From: Limnomonas spitsbergensis
Taxonomy: Eukaryota > Chlorophyta > Chlorophyceae > Chlamydomonadales
Assembly: GCA_037349105.1 (NCBI GenBank)
Contig: JAYJMM010000041.1
Location: 2,604,001-2,668,000 of the forward strand
Length of the DNA stretch: 64,000 nt
Direction of reading: 5' to 3'
Under the pieces are notes generated by a model. It was not told the origin of the DNA. It made no database searches and worked only from the letters and a program-made list of their open reading frames with translations. Every line of letters starts with the position of its first letter. The first letter of the stretch is position 1. The position numbers and the translations under genes were made by a program. Positions 18,384 through 29,742 of the stretch are shown here, piece after piece.

Positions 18384-19800
18384 TATTTGCTATTTGCGCC
18401 CGTTTATAATCCACGCACACAGTAGTGTCCAGTGTTCTGTACACGTGCCGCCGTCAATCTACTGTACCGTAGAACCGGTTTCACTCAGCGTTCAAATGAA
18501 TATGTTTGGGGTGCGTGGACAGCATGCGCGGTATTAATGATTCAAACAATTCCGTGCGCGAACGCTCTAGTCACAGGCCAAAAACTAACAGTTTGGGGGG
18601 GGGTGCGTGGACTTCTTAGCTGTACCTGTCCCAAATACCAAACTTCCGTCTATCCTCTGCATTCTCTCCTAACGACAAGGTTGCGAGTTCGGCACCATGT
18701 ACTGCTCATTCAGTCACCACACAACAGGGAAGGGACGCCGGGAAGGCGCCGGGAGAATTGCGTGGAAGGCCCATTTCTGCCGGTGAGCCAGCGAACCCCC
18801 TTCCGGCAAACCCCGGCGAAAATGGGGGTTTGGCTGACTACGCCCCTGGCGTCAGCCGGAGGTATTTTAAATTCCCTCACAGTCTCCCCGGCAAGAACTT
18901 CCCTCGAAATGAATGAAATAGACGATGATAGCGACTTTGAAATGCGTTGTGATGACGCGGTCGAAGATGTCGAAGTACTACTCTAAGAGGCCACACCCCA
19001 CCTCCCGAGAAGCGAGCAAGGGTAAACCTCTTGTCATGGCTAACGCGCCCTGCAGCTCAACAGCCTGCACCGCCGGAATATGCCCCCGCAGCTCAGCCAG
19101 TCGAGGCCCCTGCAGCCCAGGCCGTCGATTTAGCAGCAGGAAGAGGCTCTTGTGGACTCGGTACGTCCAATCGAAATTTACCACATTTCTCGCAATCAAC
19201 GACTGTGTTCGAAGAGGCATTGAAGTATCGCTCATAAAAAATAATCGCGTTTATCTCTTATCTCGGATGCACTCGAATAGGGGGCCGACCGAGCCACCTG
19301 CTACCGATAAGCTCCTCGCCTCATGGCTGGTGAATCCTCAGCATAAGGACTGGGCAGTGTGCGGAGATGCCAGCAAAGGAAAGCTGGAAAGCAGCGGATA
19401 CTACGATAGAAAAATTGTAAACAAAGTGTGAAAAAAAATTCCGTCCAAACCGCCGGCCAATCTTAGACCCCCGCCCGGCCTGGGCCGGGCAAAAAAAAGA
19501 CCCTTCCCGGCGAAAACCGGCCACTTGGCTACCCCCGGCCCTTCCCTGCCACACAATGTTTTGATTGTGTGGACAGTGAGTACGTAGTGGCTATTTGCCC
19601 TGCGCGAAGTTCGTTTGTTTGTAGCTGCGCGGACTTTTATTAAGAAGATCTTAAGGGCTGCGCGCTCAGGAAATACAATTATTTGCTCAAAATGGCTGCT
19701 GCGTGGTAAATGCGGTGCGCGGACACATAGCTTATTTTGCTACGTGGACGATTTGTTGAAATATTCAAATCCGGGGTGCGCGAACCCTATCCGGTTATAC
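18384..19800. mobile_element. Probable DNA-transposon relic with subterminal repeats
   Basis: Ten or so copies of a TGCGYGGAC/GTGCGCGAAC word cluster in two groups, 18410-18615 (first one inverted) and 19560-19790, around a middle with two overlapping frames. Such clusters near both ends are typical of transposase-binding sites. I cannot define the exact termini or a target duplication, and recognise no transposase motif, so this is an inference. Confidence 0.35.
18432..18986 (+). CDS. ORF in the transposon relic
   Basis: 184 codons. Only the last ~35 residues (SLEMNEIDDDSDFEMRCDD and on) look clearly coding: acidic and conserved-looking. A second frame at 18925-19431 overlaps its end, with a Lys/Arg-rich start and NPQHKDWAVCGDASKGKLES near its end. 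The two may be parts of one frameshifted protein. Family unknown. Confidence 0.3.
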   Translation: MFCTRAAVNLLYRRTGFTQRSNEYVWGAWTACAVLMIQTIPCANALVTGQKLTVWGGVRGLLSCTCPKYQTSVYPLHSLLTTRLRVRHHVLLIQSPHNREGTPGRRRENCVEGPFLPVSQRTPFRQTPAKMGVWLTTPLASAGGILNSLTVSPARTSLEMNEIDDDSDFEMRCDDAVEDVEVLL

Positions 19801-20362
19801 GGTAACTTATCTTAAGATCTAGTCCCAAATAGAAGATTAGAGGAAGGGGGCAAACAAAAGTAACAAAATCCATCATCAAAAATGTTAAACGACCCATGAT
19901 TGATCCCCACCCCCTTCGCCTCCAGAACCTAGTCAAACCTTTATTTCTCCGTAAAAAACATTATTCTTGTGGGGGGCAGGGTTCTATTCCAATCTGTTTT
20001 ACAGTGCGCTTCCAATGGTGTCCAAGCAGCTGGTTCAAAAGTGTCCAATGGTGAAACAAAGAAATGAAGTCCCCCATACGATTCCTCTAGGTACCCCCTG
20101 CGAGCTACCTTTCCTTGCTAGAGACCATCATGCTCCAGCAACGATGGGACTCACGCAATACACTGGCATCCACCTCCTTCCTCGAAACGGCCAGCTATTG
20201 AAGAAGCATAAGCTAGAGGTCGTGTTCAAGAACTGCCAACCTCCTCCTCCACTGCCCGCCATCTCCACCGAAACCGCCATCCCACGGCCGATGTAGCTGG
20301 TTGGCCTGGAAGGAGGGGGTGGAAGGTAAACATTTAGTGGATAGGCAGGCACATCAGTGCGT
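19801..20362. other. No gene recognised
   Basis: Contains a CCCCTTCGCCTCCAGAACCT stretch (19911-19930) also seen at 17180-17200, followed in both by A/T then GGGG; probably another small dispersed repeat. Confidence 0.4.
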
Positions 20363-21334
20363 TCAGTCCCGCACTTCGTGGCCAGCAGAACCCTGTTGCA
20401 GTAGGTCTACCATCTCTTCCTGCAGCTTGGCAGATCCCCCCTCTTTCTTGTATCCCAAATCCAACGACCCCCACTCCCCCCAATCCTTTCTTCCCCTCCC
20501 TCCCTCGGTTGTACAACTCACTCAATCTTGTTGGGCTGGAAGGCCATATTGGATCCCCTCCCCCCCCTTTCCCCGCCAGCCTCTCCTTGCGCGAGGGTGA
20601 AGGCCTGCTTGGCTGCCTCAGCCTGCCTCAGCCAGCTCCCAGCTGCCCGACTGTCCAAACCAGACGGGGCGTCACAGCAGGAGACGGGGCATGCACATGG
20701 AGCCTACATTTGCACAGGGAGCCTACATTCACCCCCCCAACAAGTTAGCCAGACAGCGAAGGCCTATGCAACCCAAGGTTATGACAGGTTAAACCTGCCC
20801 CACTTCTACACAGCTCTGTCAGACTGTCACCAAAGCTTTGGCCGACATATGAAGCAGTTCAGTTTTGATGTCTGAATTACACCCCACCTGCTTGTACAGC
20901 TCCGTGACCAGGCCCGCCATCTTCCCGGCGGGGACCCGCTCCCCCTTGCTCCCCCAGCGGCGCGTGTGCTACTGCGCTTGGTGGCTGTATGCTCTCTGCA
21001 GTTCGTGGGCGGCCTCGGAGAGGGGCAGATGTGTGAGTAGGCATGTAAGGTGTGGGAGCATAAAGGCTGATAAACGAAGTGGGAGGGTGAGGCTGCCGGA
21101 ATAACAAGCACGCACAACAATGGTGGTGGGAGGGGAGGGGAGGGAATGACCAACAAGCACGGCGGTCACCCTCCGGACCACCTTCACACTCATTCGCACC
21201 CCCACACCAACACTTGGCCCACCCGAACCTACACTCCAAACCACCTGTACATGCGCAAGGGCTTGACCCACCGCCTTCAGCTGGGCCTTTAGGGCCAACC
21301 TCTCTTGCTGCAACTTCAGAAAGGTCCCCTGGAC
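20363..21334 (-). CDS. Coiled-coil protein gene, 3' exons
   Basis: Exons on the minus strand: 21334-21245 (30 codons, FLKLQQERLALKAQLKAVGQ, phase 0/0), 20944-20888 (19 codons ending LVTELYKQ, phase 0/0), about 20622-20522 (AEAAKQAFTLAQGEAGGE, phase 0 in) and a last exon from about 20419 to the TGA at 20363-20365 (EEMVDLLQQGSAGHEVRD). Heptad-like leucine and charged patterns indicate coiled coils. The third-to-fourth junction does not fit in phase with the donor I see, and the 5' end was not found, so the model is partial. No specific family is recognised. Confidence 0.5.
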
Positions 21335-21741
21335 CTGCCACCCCCCCGTCACCTACCGCTGCCCAGATCTGCCTCAGGCCCTACTCTCCAACAGGCTACG
21401 AGGCCGCTTTCCTCCCTAGCTGGAGGGATCGCAGCGGCGCCCACAGCTCCGACCGGCGACCATGCATCGAAGTAGCATCCGTTGGCATCGTTGCTGCTGT
21501 CCTACGCCAGATGCCGGAGCAGCAGCGAAGAGATATATAGAGAATCTATTACTGGGCTTGTGTGACTCGTTCTTGAGGTGGGTCGCTCGATATGGTCGCG
21601 TTGCCCGCTTCGATTATTCTTAGCTGGGCTTCGAGCTTCTATCCATTTTGTGTGCTTGAACTTGGGTTAGGTTTGCTGTTTGTTCATGCCTACGTCGACC
21701 AATTCGAGGTACTTTGTCACGTGCCCATGCTTGCCTCACAG

Positions 21742-21904
21742 ATGAACAAGGACCACCTGTGCCAGTTCCTGGCTGCTGCTGGACGGTTCGACTTATATGC
21801 TTTAGTCGGCGATCTGCCGGACGATAGCGCCTTGTTGGCCGCTGTTGTCCCCGACGACAAGCTGGTGGAGTGCTGGGACGCTGTTTCTGCGCAGAGAAAG
21901 TCAG
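21742..21904 (+). CDS. Unknown exon, possibly a first coding exon
   Basis: 163 nt between GCCTCACAG and GTCAG|GTATGA. It opens with ATG and codes 54 residues, including FDLYALVGDLPDDSALLAAV and KLVECWDAVS. Well-balanced composition and good splice sites argue for a real exon; family unknown. Confidence 0.45.
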
Positions 21905-22617
21905 GTATGAGGTGCACACGCACTGCTCTGTGTGCATCAGGCACACACATGGACACTAAATCGAGGACCAACTCTTCCGAACAGAGGAGGCAGGGGGGTG
22001 GGGAGGTGGGGATGCAGGAATGGATGTGTCAACCTTTGCAAGCTGATAGCACCTGAAGCGAGTGCGGTGAAGAGCGTGCTCAGAGGTGGGAGCGCTACAC
22101 CTCACAATAGCGTGCCCCGAGAGCCCCGAGAGCCATGCATCGTACTTTTGAGTCGTAGGATGACTGGCAGGGTAACATAACGACTGCCTCCTTGCTCGCG
22201 AACCGCCCCCTTCTTCCCTACTCTCTCTCCCTTCTCTCTCCCTCTCTCCCTTCCTCTCTCTCCCCTTAGCGACGTTTATCGACTGGGCTTAAAATTTGAA
22301 AGTTTTGTTACCTGTTTGTCGCCCGTATATGTCGCCTGAGGCCATATCGCCTTTACAAAAACTGGTCCCCCTGCCTCTCCCACGCATCCAGCACCCCTCT
22401 TTCCGTGCCATGCCGCACGCCCGCCCCTCCCATGTGAACTCGCGAGCTGCATGCTGCCTTGCCGGCACGCAATGCCACGCATTGTGCATCAAACAAGCTT
22501 TATGCCATGCGCACAGAGCTGCATTCCACACCTGGGGGTGCATGGGGGGCCCTCCTCGTGCCGCCATGGACCACCCCCATGCAGGCCATGTGTCACGCGG
22601 CCCCCCCTTCACGGCAT

Positions 22618-22985
22618 GTGCTGTCACACACACACCATGCAGGGCAGGTGCTGTTACACGCCTGTCTCCGGGGTGGGTGGGACTCAGTCCCCGCATGGTC
22701 TCACAAGAGCCCCGAACTCCATGCATGTGCTGCCGCCCCCCAACCTGCCCAATTCCCCCGCATTTGGAACCCCCGCGTCCTCTGAGGGATGCACACAAAC
22801 CTCCCCGCATGGACCTGGGAGTGCAATGAGTGCACGCAGCTGAAGTGTGAGCTCATGCATGGGGTGCTCTGGCACGGCAGGTGCTGAAGCACGCCTCCCC
22901 GGGGTGGGTGGGACTGCCCAATCAGTCCCCACATGGTCTCCCAAGAGCTCCGGCATGGGCAAATGAATTCCATGCATGTGCTGCC
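22618..22985. repeat. Tandem duplication of a ~245-bp C-rich segment
   Basis: GGCAGGTGCTG, ACGCCTS, GGGGTGGGTGGGACT, CAGTCCCCRCATGGTCTC, AAGAGC, CCATGCATGTGCTGCC recur in order at 22640-22735 and 22875-22985; a third trace (CCGCATGGGCTCCCAAGA) is near 23346. Surrounding 22200-23500 is pyrimidine-rich without a clear exon. Confidence 0.6.
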
Positions 22986-23951
22986 CTGCGCCATCCAGTG
23001 TGGCTGGCCGCGCGCGCGGGGCCTGCCGAAGGGTAGCTGAACTGCAGCATGCCAGCCGTTTTGTCCCGCTGCTTCTTGCTTTCGCGCCACCTGAGCACGC
23101 CCCCTGAGGCGCATGCGCGCGCGCCGCTTGCACCTCCTTTGAATTCTCCCACCCCTCCTTGCTGCTGCCAGCCCTCTCTTCCGGCCTGCCCTCGTGCATG
23201 CCGCCCTCCTGTGGCTCCATGTTGCATGCTCTCCCTCCATCCTTTAATTCCAGATGAATCCTGACGTACCGCATGTGCATGTGCATGGGGTTTGCTCGGC
23301 TGGACCCGGCTTTCCCGCGAACCTCCATGCGCCTCGAGTGTTCCCCCGCATGGGCTCCCAAGAACCCCAACACTCCCCCTTACCTCTTGCCCTCCATTGC
23401 TGCTACCCCCCCTGCCTCTCGCCCACACTAGCGGCTCATGCACAGGTGCATGCGGCCCATCTGACACCCATATAACCTTCTGCCTTGCTTTGCTATTTCG
23501 ATTATTTCCAGACGTTTTGTTGTGCTCTTGATTGCAGCGGCGGCGTTGCAGCCGGTTGCGGTGGCGGCGGCAGGTGGGCATAGGGAGGGGATTTAGGGTG
23601 GGGCAGGAGGGGTGGGGTGGGGTGGGGTAGGGAGGGGATCTAGGGTGGGGCAGGAGGAGAGGGGTGGGGTGGCTCCGGTTGTTGTTGCTGTTGTTGTGGT
23701 TGTTTTTGCTTTGGCTCATGCAGCAACAACTAAAACAACAGCTTCCTCTCCGGACACAGTCCCCCATGCAGCTGCTGCTGTAGCACCTCAATTTTTAATG
23801 TATGCTCTGGTTACCGCTTTGCCTCCGGCTGTTGCTGCTACATTTGTTGGTGTTGTTGTTGCTGTTGCTCCGGATCATTCAGCTGACCAGGCTCATCACT
23901 TTCATTTTGTTTGCTAATTTGTAAGCAATACTAAGCATCCATGCAGTGCAG

Positions 23952-24254
23952 ATGTGAAGATATGGGAGGGTTTGATGCCGCTATACTTGTACCGACATTT
24001 CCTATTGCCCCACTCAGCCATCACAGTACACTACCTCAAAGGTAAGGCTTGCCATGAAACCGAGCTGTCTCTTTCGAAGGGAGTTGTCCAACTTCCGGAC
24101 AACTTGTTCAACAATCCAAACAACCGACTTCGCTTCGCGAAGAAGGAAGCCGGCAACACGCCCCTGCAAAACGAATACCGGGATATGGAATTCCATGAGC
24201 TTCATATGAAGCAAGGGGAACACCTGTGGATCAAGATTGACAAGCACATGCAGG
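23952..24254 (+). CDS. Unknown exon
   Basis: 303 nt between GTGCAG and CAGG|GTGAGT. Codes about 100 residues, e.g. LPDNLFNNPNNRLRFAKKEA and YRDMEFHELHMKQGEHLWIK. It is rich in Asn, Lys and His and looks genuinely coding. An internal AAAG|GTAAGG near 24040 could be an alternative donor. Family not recognised. Confidence 0.5.
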
Positions 24255-24416
24255 GTGAGTTATGGAGTTGCTTGTCACCTGTCCTTGGCATGCCTAGACA
24301 TATTTCCTATCCAAATCAGACCGTTGTTGCTTGTGTAGGCCCCGCATGGCTTCGTTGGATACTGCAAATGTGACAAGCGTGTGTGCTTTATTCCAGGACG
24401 CCGCTAGCTCCTCCGC

Positions 24417-24647
24417 TTGCTGGCATGGCCTACACAATATGTGTTATGGACAGTTATTAGGGGGGCGATGTCCTCCGGGGGCAACATGCTCTTGCGTGCC
24501 CTCGGCGCAGCAGAGGTCATTATTGACTCAAGAAGGTGGTTGTTGCAGGGTATTGAAAGCCTGGTAAAGAGGGGCAAGCCGGGGGAGACTGGCAATGGAG
24601 AAGTGATGAAGGAGGCTCGCCGTGTGGCCACCGACTTACCGCCCTAA
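24417..24647 (+). CDS. Possible last exon of an unknown gene
   Basis: Open frame to the stop at 24645-24647 with a helical, coding-like sequence (NMLLRALGAAEVIIDSRRWL, then GIESLVKRGK). Candidate acceptors at 24407 (GCTAG) and 24460 (TTATTAG) give phases that do not match the upstream donor (phase 1), so linkage to the 23952 exon is unproven. Confidence 0.4.
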   Translation: MLAWPTQYVLWTVIRGAMSSGGNMLLRALGAAEVIIDSRRWLLQGIESLVKRGKPGETGNGEVMKEARRVATDLPP

Positions 24648-24649
24648 AT

Positions 24650-26740
24650 ACCCGGGTTTTGCTTCTTATTTTTTTCTTTACTTGCAAGGGCTCTTGTTGG
24701 GCTTGAATTGTGCAGGAATTTAAAATTGTAATACGAGGGGAACATGCTTCGATCATTGCCATTGCCGACTTGAGGACATCTTGTAGGAGAAACACTGGCA
24801 GAACTTGGTCGGAAAGATGCAGGGAATGTTTTTCTTTTTTGCGACCAACAACATGAAATGCAGCTCAGGATCAGAGGTTATGCCAGATGTCTTACCAGCT
24901 GGCACCTAGCAAGTGCCATGCTAATGCTTGTCAGAGATGGTAGCTAGGAAGCCATGCTTTTAGTCATGCTAGTTCGCATATTACTCTGTGCGGATTGAAG
25001 CTCGTGTCCGTGTGTGTTTGTTTTAAGTAACTTCCTTCCGAAGTTATGTGGTTACTTAAGTTGCCATGACTAGTGACACGTTAGCCATGACACTATGACT
25101 GTGCCCATGACTCTACTATGCGTGGTAGTAATTCAGATTTGTCATAGACTAGGGCATGCCTTGTATGTCTGCCCAGTCTTCTTCTTCTGAGACTCTGTTG
25201 ATTCGTGATCTTATTGTCCGCCGACTCTGTTGCTCCACGATTGTATCAAAGTGTAACCAGCGATTCTCCACCGTGTTCCCGACTCCCCGGTCTCCGCTTC
25301 CTCTCCCAACATTGATAGATAAGAGATACAAGTAAGGGCATTATTGTCTATACTGCCCTGCTTCATTTGGTTCAGAGTTGTTCGATCCTTCCTGTCTTCC
25401 ATGCATGGCAGTGATGATTTGGGACCTACCGGTATCACGTTCCTACTCTTGCCAAACGTCGCCACTGGCCAAACTGTCGCACTTGAACATATACACGTTG
25501 CTTGTTGTCGCTACTTAGTTTAGGACAAGGTACTCGCTTGTTAATCAGCCTGACACATACACGGTCTTGCTGATTTCCTCGCCTGCGACCACAGTGCATG
25601 CTTACTAGTCATCGGTACTCGCTTGTGCAATTGCTTGACACCCGGTCATGCTTATGCGCCTGCTTGCGACCATAGTTCAGGGCTAATCATCGGTACTCGC
25701 TTGCGGATTTGCTTGACACCCGGTCATGCTTACGCGCTTGCCTGCGACCTCCAGGCTCCAGCGACCGTCGTACCTCATCAGCCATGTTGGCAGTTGCATG
25801 GTTGTAGGATTCGCAGTGCCCGTCCCGTATGGAAACTGCGTAATCTCGATGGGTGACTCGACTAGCAGGCTGAACTTCAGTGTGAACTTCAGTGTGAGAC
25901 ATTTTGAATGACCGGTCAGCGCAACAGCCGGTCTCGGCGACATGAGCTCGTGTCTAGCGAGTAGTTACTTCTACCGCAACGAGCCATGGGAGCTGAATTG
26001 GCATTTCGTTTTATTTCAATTTCGTAACGACGTGGTTTGAAGATGAAGGGAGTATGGAAACCAGATTCGGCACGCTCGGATTTCCGATTTCCAGATTTTT
26101 TCGATTCCGTCCAGATTTTCGCCCTAGTTCTTTCAGTCCCTTGTGGCCGTCTCTTCCATCCAAATCAAAGAACGACGGGCAAAGCAATTCCCATCTGGAC
26201 CCGTGGCGTAGTCCTAAAGACTTGTACCGCCTAGGCCAGATGCATCAACTTGATGGTGGGGCAACTCACGGAATCCGGTCATAAGCAATTGTTAGATGTG
26301 CCCCGGAGTGCACACATTTGTTTTGAGGGAGAAGGAGAGGAGTTAATGCCGTCCGTCGAGCTAGGACCATTGACAAGCCGGTGAAGAGTAATTGCCGTGC
26401 ATCGTCTTGCTGGGACCACTGACCACAAAAGGCCAAGTAGCCTCAACACCTTAGGGTAATGTCAAGACAATGTTGAGTTTCGAGACGTAGATTCTTACAT
26501 GTCAAGACAGAGGTTTCCTTTCACAGAGATGAGGGGTTACTAGAATCAGCCCGATATCTATACATCGCCCACGGGATCCTTGCGTGATTCGTCTTGGGTA
26601 TTCCACTTCTAACGGCCCCGTTGTGACACGCTAATGGATTAAGGATTTTCCTCCTCTAGGTTGCGGATAGTGCTTTAAGCCATCCGGACTTTTTCGGCGA
26701 CATCTAGAACATGGCTTTGACCCAAACGACAGTTTGTCTT
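24650..26740. other. Repeat-poor stretch without a recognised gene
   Basis: No exon with good support. It contains an ~80-bp tandem repeat at about 25500-25750 (CATCGGTACTCGCTTG, GCTTGACACCCGGTCATGCT, two and a half copies). Confidence 0.5.
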
Positions 26741-26744
26741 GCAG

Positions 26745-26893
26745 TTTGCTTTGCCAGATCTATCCTCTGCTTTGCCAGATCCATCCTCTGCTTTGCCAGA
26801 TCTATCCTTTGCTTTGCCAGATCCATCCTCTGCTTTGCCAGATCTACCCTCTGCTTTGCCAGATCTATCCTCTGCTTTGCCAGATCTATCCTC
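26745..26893. repeat. 21-bp minisatellite, seven units
   Basis: Unit TTTGCCAGATCTATCCTCTG plus C, with T/C variants. Frames on both strands stay open through it because 21 is divisible by three. Confidence 0.9.
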
Positions 26894-27132
26894 ATACCTA
26901 ACAAAAAATATGTTTTCCATGCAGAGGCTGCTGCCCATTTTCCTGGACTAGGTCAAGACGTGGATCAATTCCGGGTTCGATGCCCGCACCGGAGTGCACA
27001 TGTTCACATTCGAGACCATCCGCTTGTTCCACCGCCTCATGAGGCACATCATCAGGTGGGACAAGAAGCGTTATGTCCTCATATGCCTACTAAAGGCAGC
27101 TAAAAGCTCTTTCCCGTGAGGCAACATCCGGG

Positions 27133-27597
27133 ATGATCTTCTCCAAGTCAGTTCAGCATCTCAAAATCTATTATAGGCAGCTTGACAGCACTATCAGAGT
27201 GAGGGAGAACATCATGCACAACCAAGCTATCATCTCTGCCCCATTGCCTCCCCTTCCTGACCAGGGTGAGTCACAGCAGGGAAACCTAAATGGATGGCTG
27301 AATGCTAGCAGGGCCTCTAACAAGAAGTCTGTTATCAGCCCTGTTGCCAGCCCCTCCAAAGCCATGGATGGCTCTCCCTCCTCCAGCCAGCCTGCCAAGG
27401 TGGCAAGACGAGGGGGTTATGTGGGGCTGTTGGGCCAGCTGACACAGCTGCTAGGGTGGCAGCCCGCCCCCCCAAAGCAGCTAGATAGCAATAGCCAGCC
27501 CAGTAGCAACAACATGTCTGCTAGCATCAGCCAGCCAGTAGCAGCCAGCCAGCCAGTAGCAGCCAGCCATCAGCCAGCCAGCAGCAACCAACAATGA
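27133..27597 (+). CDS. Ser/Gln-rich ORF leading into repeat copy B
   Basis: 154 codons from ATG 27133, ending at a TGA created by a 4-nt difference from copy A. Composition is consistently coding: a charged helix (KIYYRQLDSTIRVRENIM), then Ser/Pro/Gln-rich sequence and QPVAAS repeats. In copy A the corresponding frame continues into the Cys-rich YVCLACLFC segment; here that segment is in another frame at about 27600-27818. The two copies together suggest an element-encoded protein with a C-terminal Cys cluster. Function unknown. Confidence 0.45.
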   Translation: MIFSKSVQHLKIYYRQLDSTIRVRENIMHNQAIISAPLPPLPDQGESQQGNLNGWLNASRASNKKSVISPVASPSKAMDGSPSSSQPAKVARRGGYVGLLGQLTQLLGWQPAPPKQLDSNSQPSSNNMSASISQPVAASQPVAASHQPASSNQQ

Positions 27598-28402
27598 AGC
27601 CAACCAGCCAAGCAGCCAACAGTCCAGTAGCAAACAGTATGTATGCTTGGCCTGCCTCTTCTGCAGCCAGCTTGCATGCTTGAAACAGGAACACCCGAGC
27701 GGTGGGTGCCCTGTCAAGGGTGGCCAACTGGATGAGCTGAAGGAGGCAGCAGCCAAGAGGATGGGCAGGAAGGCTAGGGACTTAAGTGCAAGGGACTACC
27801 TCAGGCACCTCAAGAGGTAAGTTCATGCAGGCCAATGTGTTTAAATTGCATGTCCATTATTACTTGATAGCCAATTTTCTGATGTATGGTGTGCCTGATT
27901 TTATCCGACCCTTACTTGGACAGCTGAATGATTGTGACCCCCCCACAACTGTGTGCTTAAAACGTCCAACCTTGGCATCTGACCTCATCTGTTGCATAAT
28001 GTGCCATACAAGCACGACACCAAGGCCGTCATGAAGATCTCTTTCTCTCCAAGGATGCTTGAAGAAGGATGGAAGCTATAGATAGATGCCATGCATAGTA
28101 GTGTGAATATGGGCTATGCAAGCCGGAACTTGTAGGTGACCAACAGCTAGGGACAGTCAGGCATTTTGTTTTGAATACAGTTTTCACTTATTTAACACCA
28201 GGAACTGTTCCCTTATTGATATATGGGGCCAGAAATTATGTTGTAGGGGGGAAATTTGGGGGGGAATTCTCACTGTGCATTGGGTGATGCCTGTAGGAGC
28301 ATTAGCCCTCCTTTTATATTTTCCCCTTTCCATTTCCCCCCTCCCTTTCTTTTCCCCCCATGGCTCCCTGGTAAATGCACTTTCATCCCCCCACGGACAT
28401 GG
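27535..28402 (+). repeat. Dispersed repeat, copy B (left part, interrupted)
   Basis: Closely matches the reverse complement of 1094-1940. It stops exactly at the retrotransposon and resumes at 34831-34853, where CATGGTAAACGCGC and the following bases again match copy A. It contains the conserved 82-codon frame at 27786-28034. Confidence 0.8.
28398..28402. repeat. Target site duplication CATGG (left)
   Basis: CATGG precedes the left LTR and recurs at 34831-34835 after the right LTR. Copy A of the host repeat has it once, which confirms a 5-bp duplication. Confidence 0.95.
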
Positions 28403-28828
28403 TGAAGAGGTCCTAGGTGCCCTAGGGGGCAGGACTCTTATATCTAGTCAAGGACTCACTGTTGAGGAAGCGGAGAGTAGCGGAAAGGAGCGGAGAGGGA
28501 GTTCCGAGCGCGGTGTTGAGGAAAGTCGGAGAGTCGAAGGGTTGACTGAAGGGGGGGGACTAGGTGCTCACGAAGGGAGACGACTGGGGACTAGAGATTT
28601 ATAGTGGGATAGTCAGGTATTGAGCCTGATGGATTTATCTCGTCTGAGACTTCCCGATAACTAGCAGAGCTCGCTTATATGGGAGGTGCAGGGTATAACC
28701 CGTGAGGGTTCTGGTCTGGGCTTGCCAGGCGACCCTGCAACTTCCGTATCGGTGCGTAAGCGCCGATAACGTAGGCCAGGTCGCATCAGCACTAGTATTT
28801 CTGGTGTACTGGTTGGAAGACCATTACA
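28403..28828 (-). repeat. 3' LTR of the chromovirus
   Basis: 426 bp; plus-strand ends TGAAGAGG and CCATTACA (TG...CA). On its sense strand it begins TGTAATGG. Confidence 0.95.
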
Positions 28829-28840
28829 TACCTCCCCCCT
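28829..28840 (-). other. Polypurine tract
   Basis: On the minus strand AGGGGGGAGGTA lies immediately before the 3' LTR, the expected plus-strand priming site. Confidence 0.8.
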
Positions 28841-29201
28841 AGGCTGCGTGCCGAGCGCGGTGGAAGGTAAATGTCGGTGAACTGGAACCTGGAATGTTGG
28901 AGTATTTAATTAATTAAATCTCAAACATGAAATCTGGATTAAGTTATCTTGGGACTGGTTTAGTAAAAATCTGTTTGAGTACTGGATTGTCCGCTGGAAA
29001 AAATTAACTCAAGTCTGGTTATAGATTGAATTCTAACGAGAAGTGAGATGTGAGCAGCTTGCCAGGCTGGGCTGCATCGGTTCTCAAAGGAATTCAAGAC
29101 AAGGTTCAGAGTAAAAAAATCTGACTGGTCTGGTTTAGAGTTAGGTCTCGGTCTGGGTACTAGGTGTAAGGACTTCAAAAGCTGGTGGCTGGTTATGCTG
29201 G

Positions 29202-29730
29202 TTACTCAAAGAGTTTCTGAGCGACAAGGAGTAATTCTGGAGTCAGGTTTTTGAGTGGCTCCCACGAATTGTGAGTATTGTCATAGCCAACCCATTTGAT
29301 GAGGACTTGCTTGATTCGCTTTTTGCCTACTCTTCGAATGCGATGCGACAAGAGCGACTCGACTAGGTATAATGGTAAACCATCGCTGACTTGAGGCTCG
29401 ACAGGTACTGGATTTGAACTTGTGTTGGGCTTGAACGGTCGTAAGAGTGACACGTGAAAGACTGGGTGAATACGGGTGTAATTCTCTGGAAGTTGCACCT
29501 TAGCAGCATTGCCACCAGAAGTTAAACTCAGGATTTTTACTGGGCCGATATACTTGGGATGAAGTTTCTTAACTCCGGTCTGGAACTTGAAGTTTCTTGT
29601 TGACAGAAGGACTTGGTCACCTGCTTGAAAAGTGTGAGGTGCTCGGAAGCGCGTGTCAGCGTACGATGATTGCCGATCCTGTGAAGCTCGCAGCAGCCTC
29701 TGAACCTGTACTAGTGTGTCATCCAGGTCA
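29202..29730 (-). pseudogene. Integrase C-terminus (GPY/F) and chromodomain
   Basis: Minus-strand frame with KLHPKYIGPVKIL (GPY/F-type) followed by HPVFHVSLLRPF. Then comes a chromodomain: YLVESLL, HRIRR, VLIKWVGY, NSWEPLKNL. The aromatic positions Y, W and W are kept. It ends at the stop at 29202-29204. It is in a different frame from the integrase core, with one shift near 29730. In related elements the chromodomain directs integration toward particular histone marks. Confidence 0.85.
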
Positions 29731-29742
29731 CTGAAGACAGAA

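Noticed and set aside
20969..21010. Continuation of the coiled-coil exon upstream of 20944 (SEAAHELQRAYSHQAQ)
   Set aside because: It is in phase but followed by an in-frame TAG before the 20944 exon. It may be an alternative end or older exon-edge copy, so it was left out of the model.
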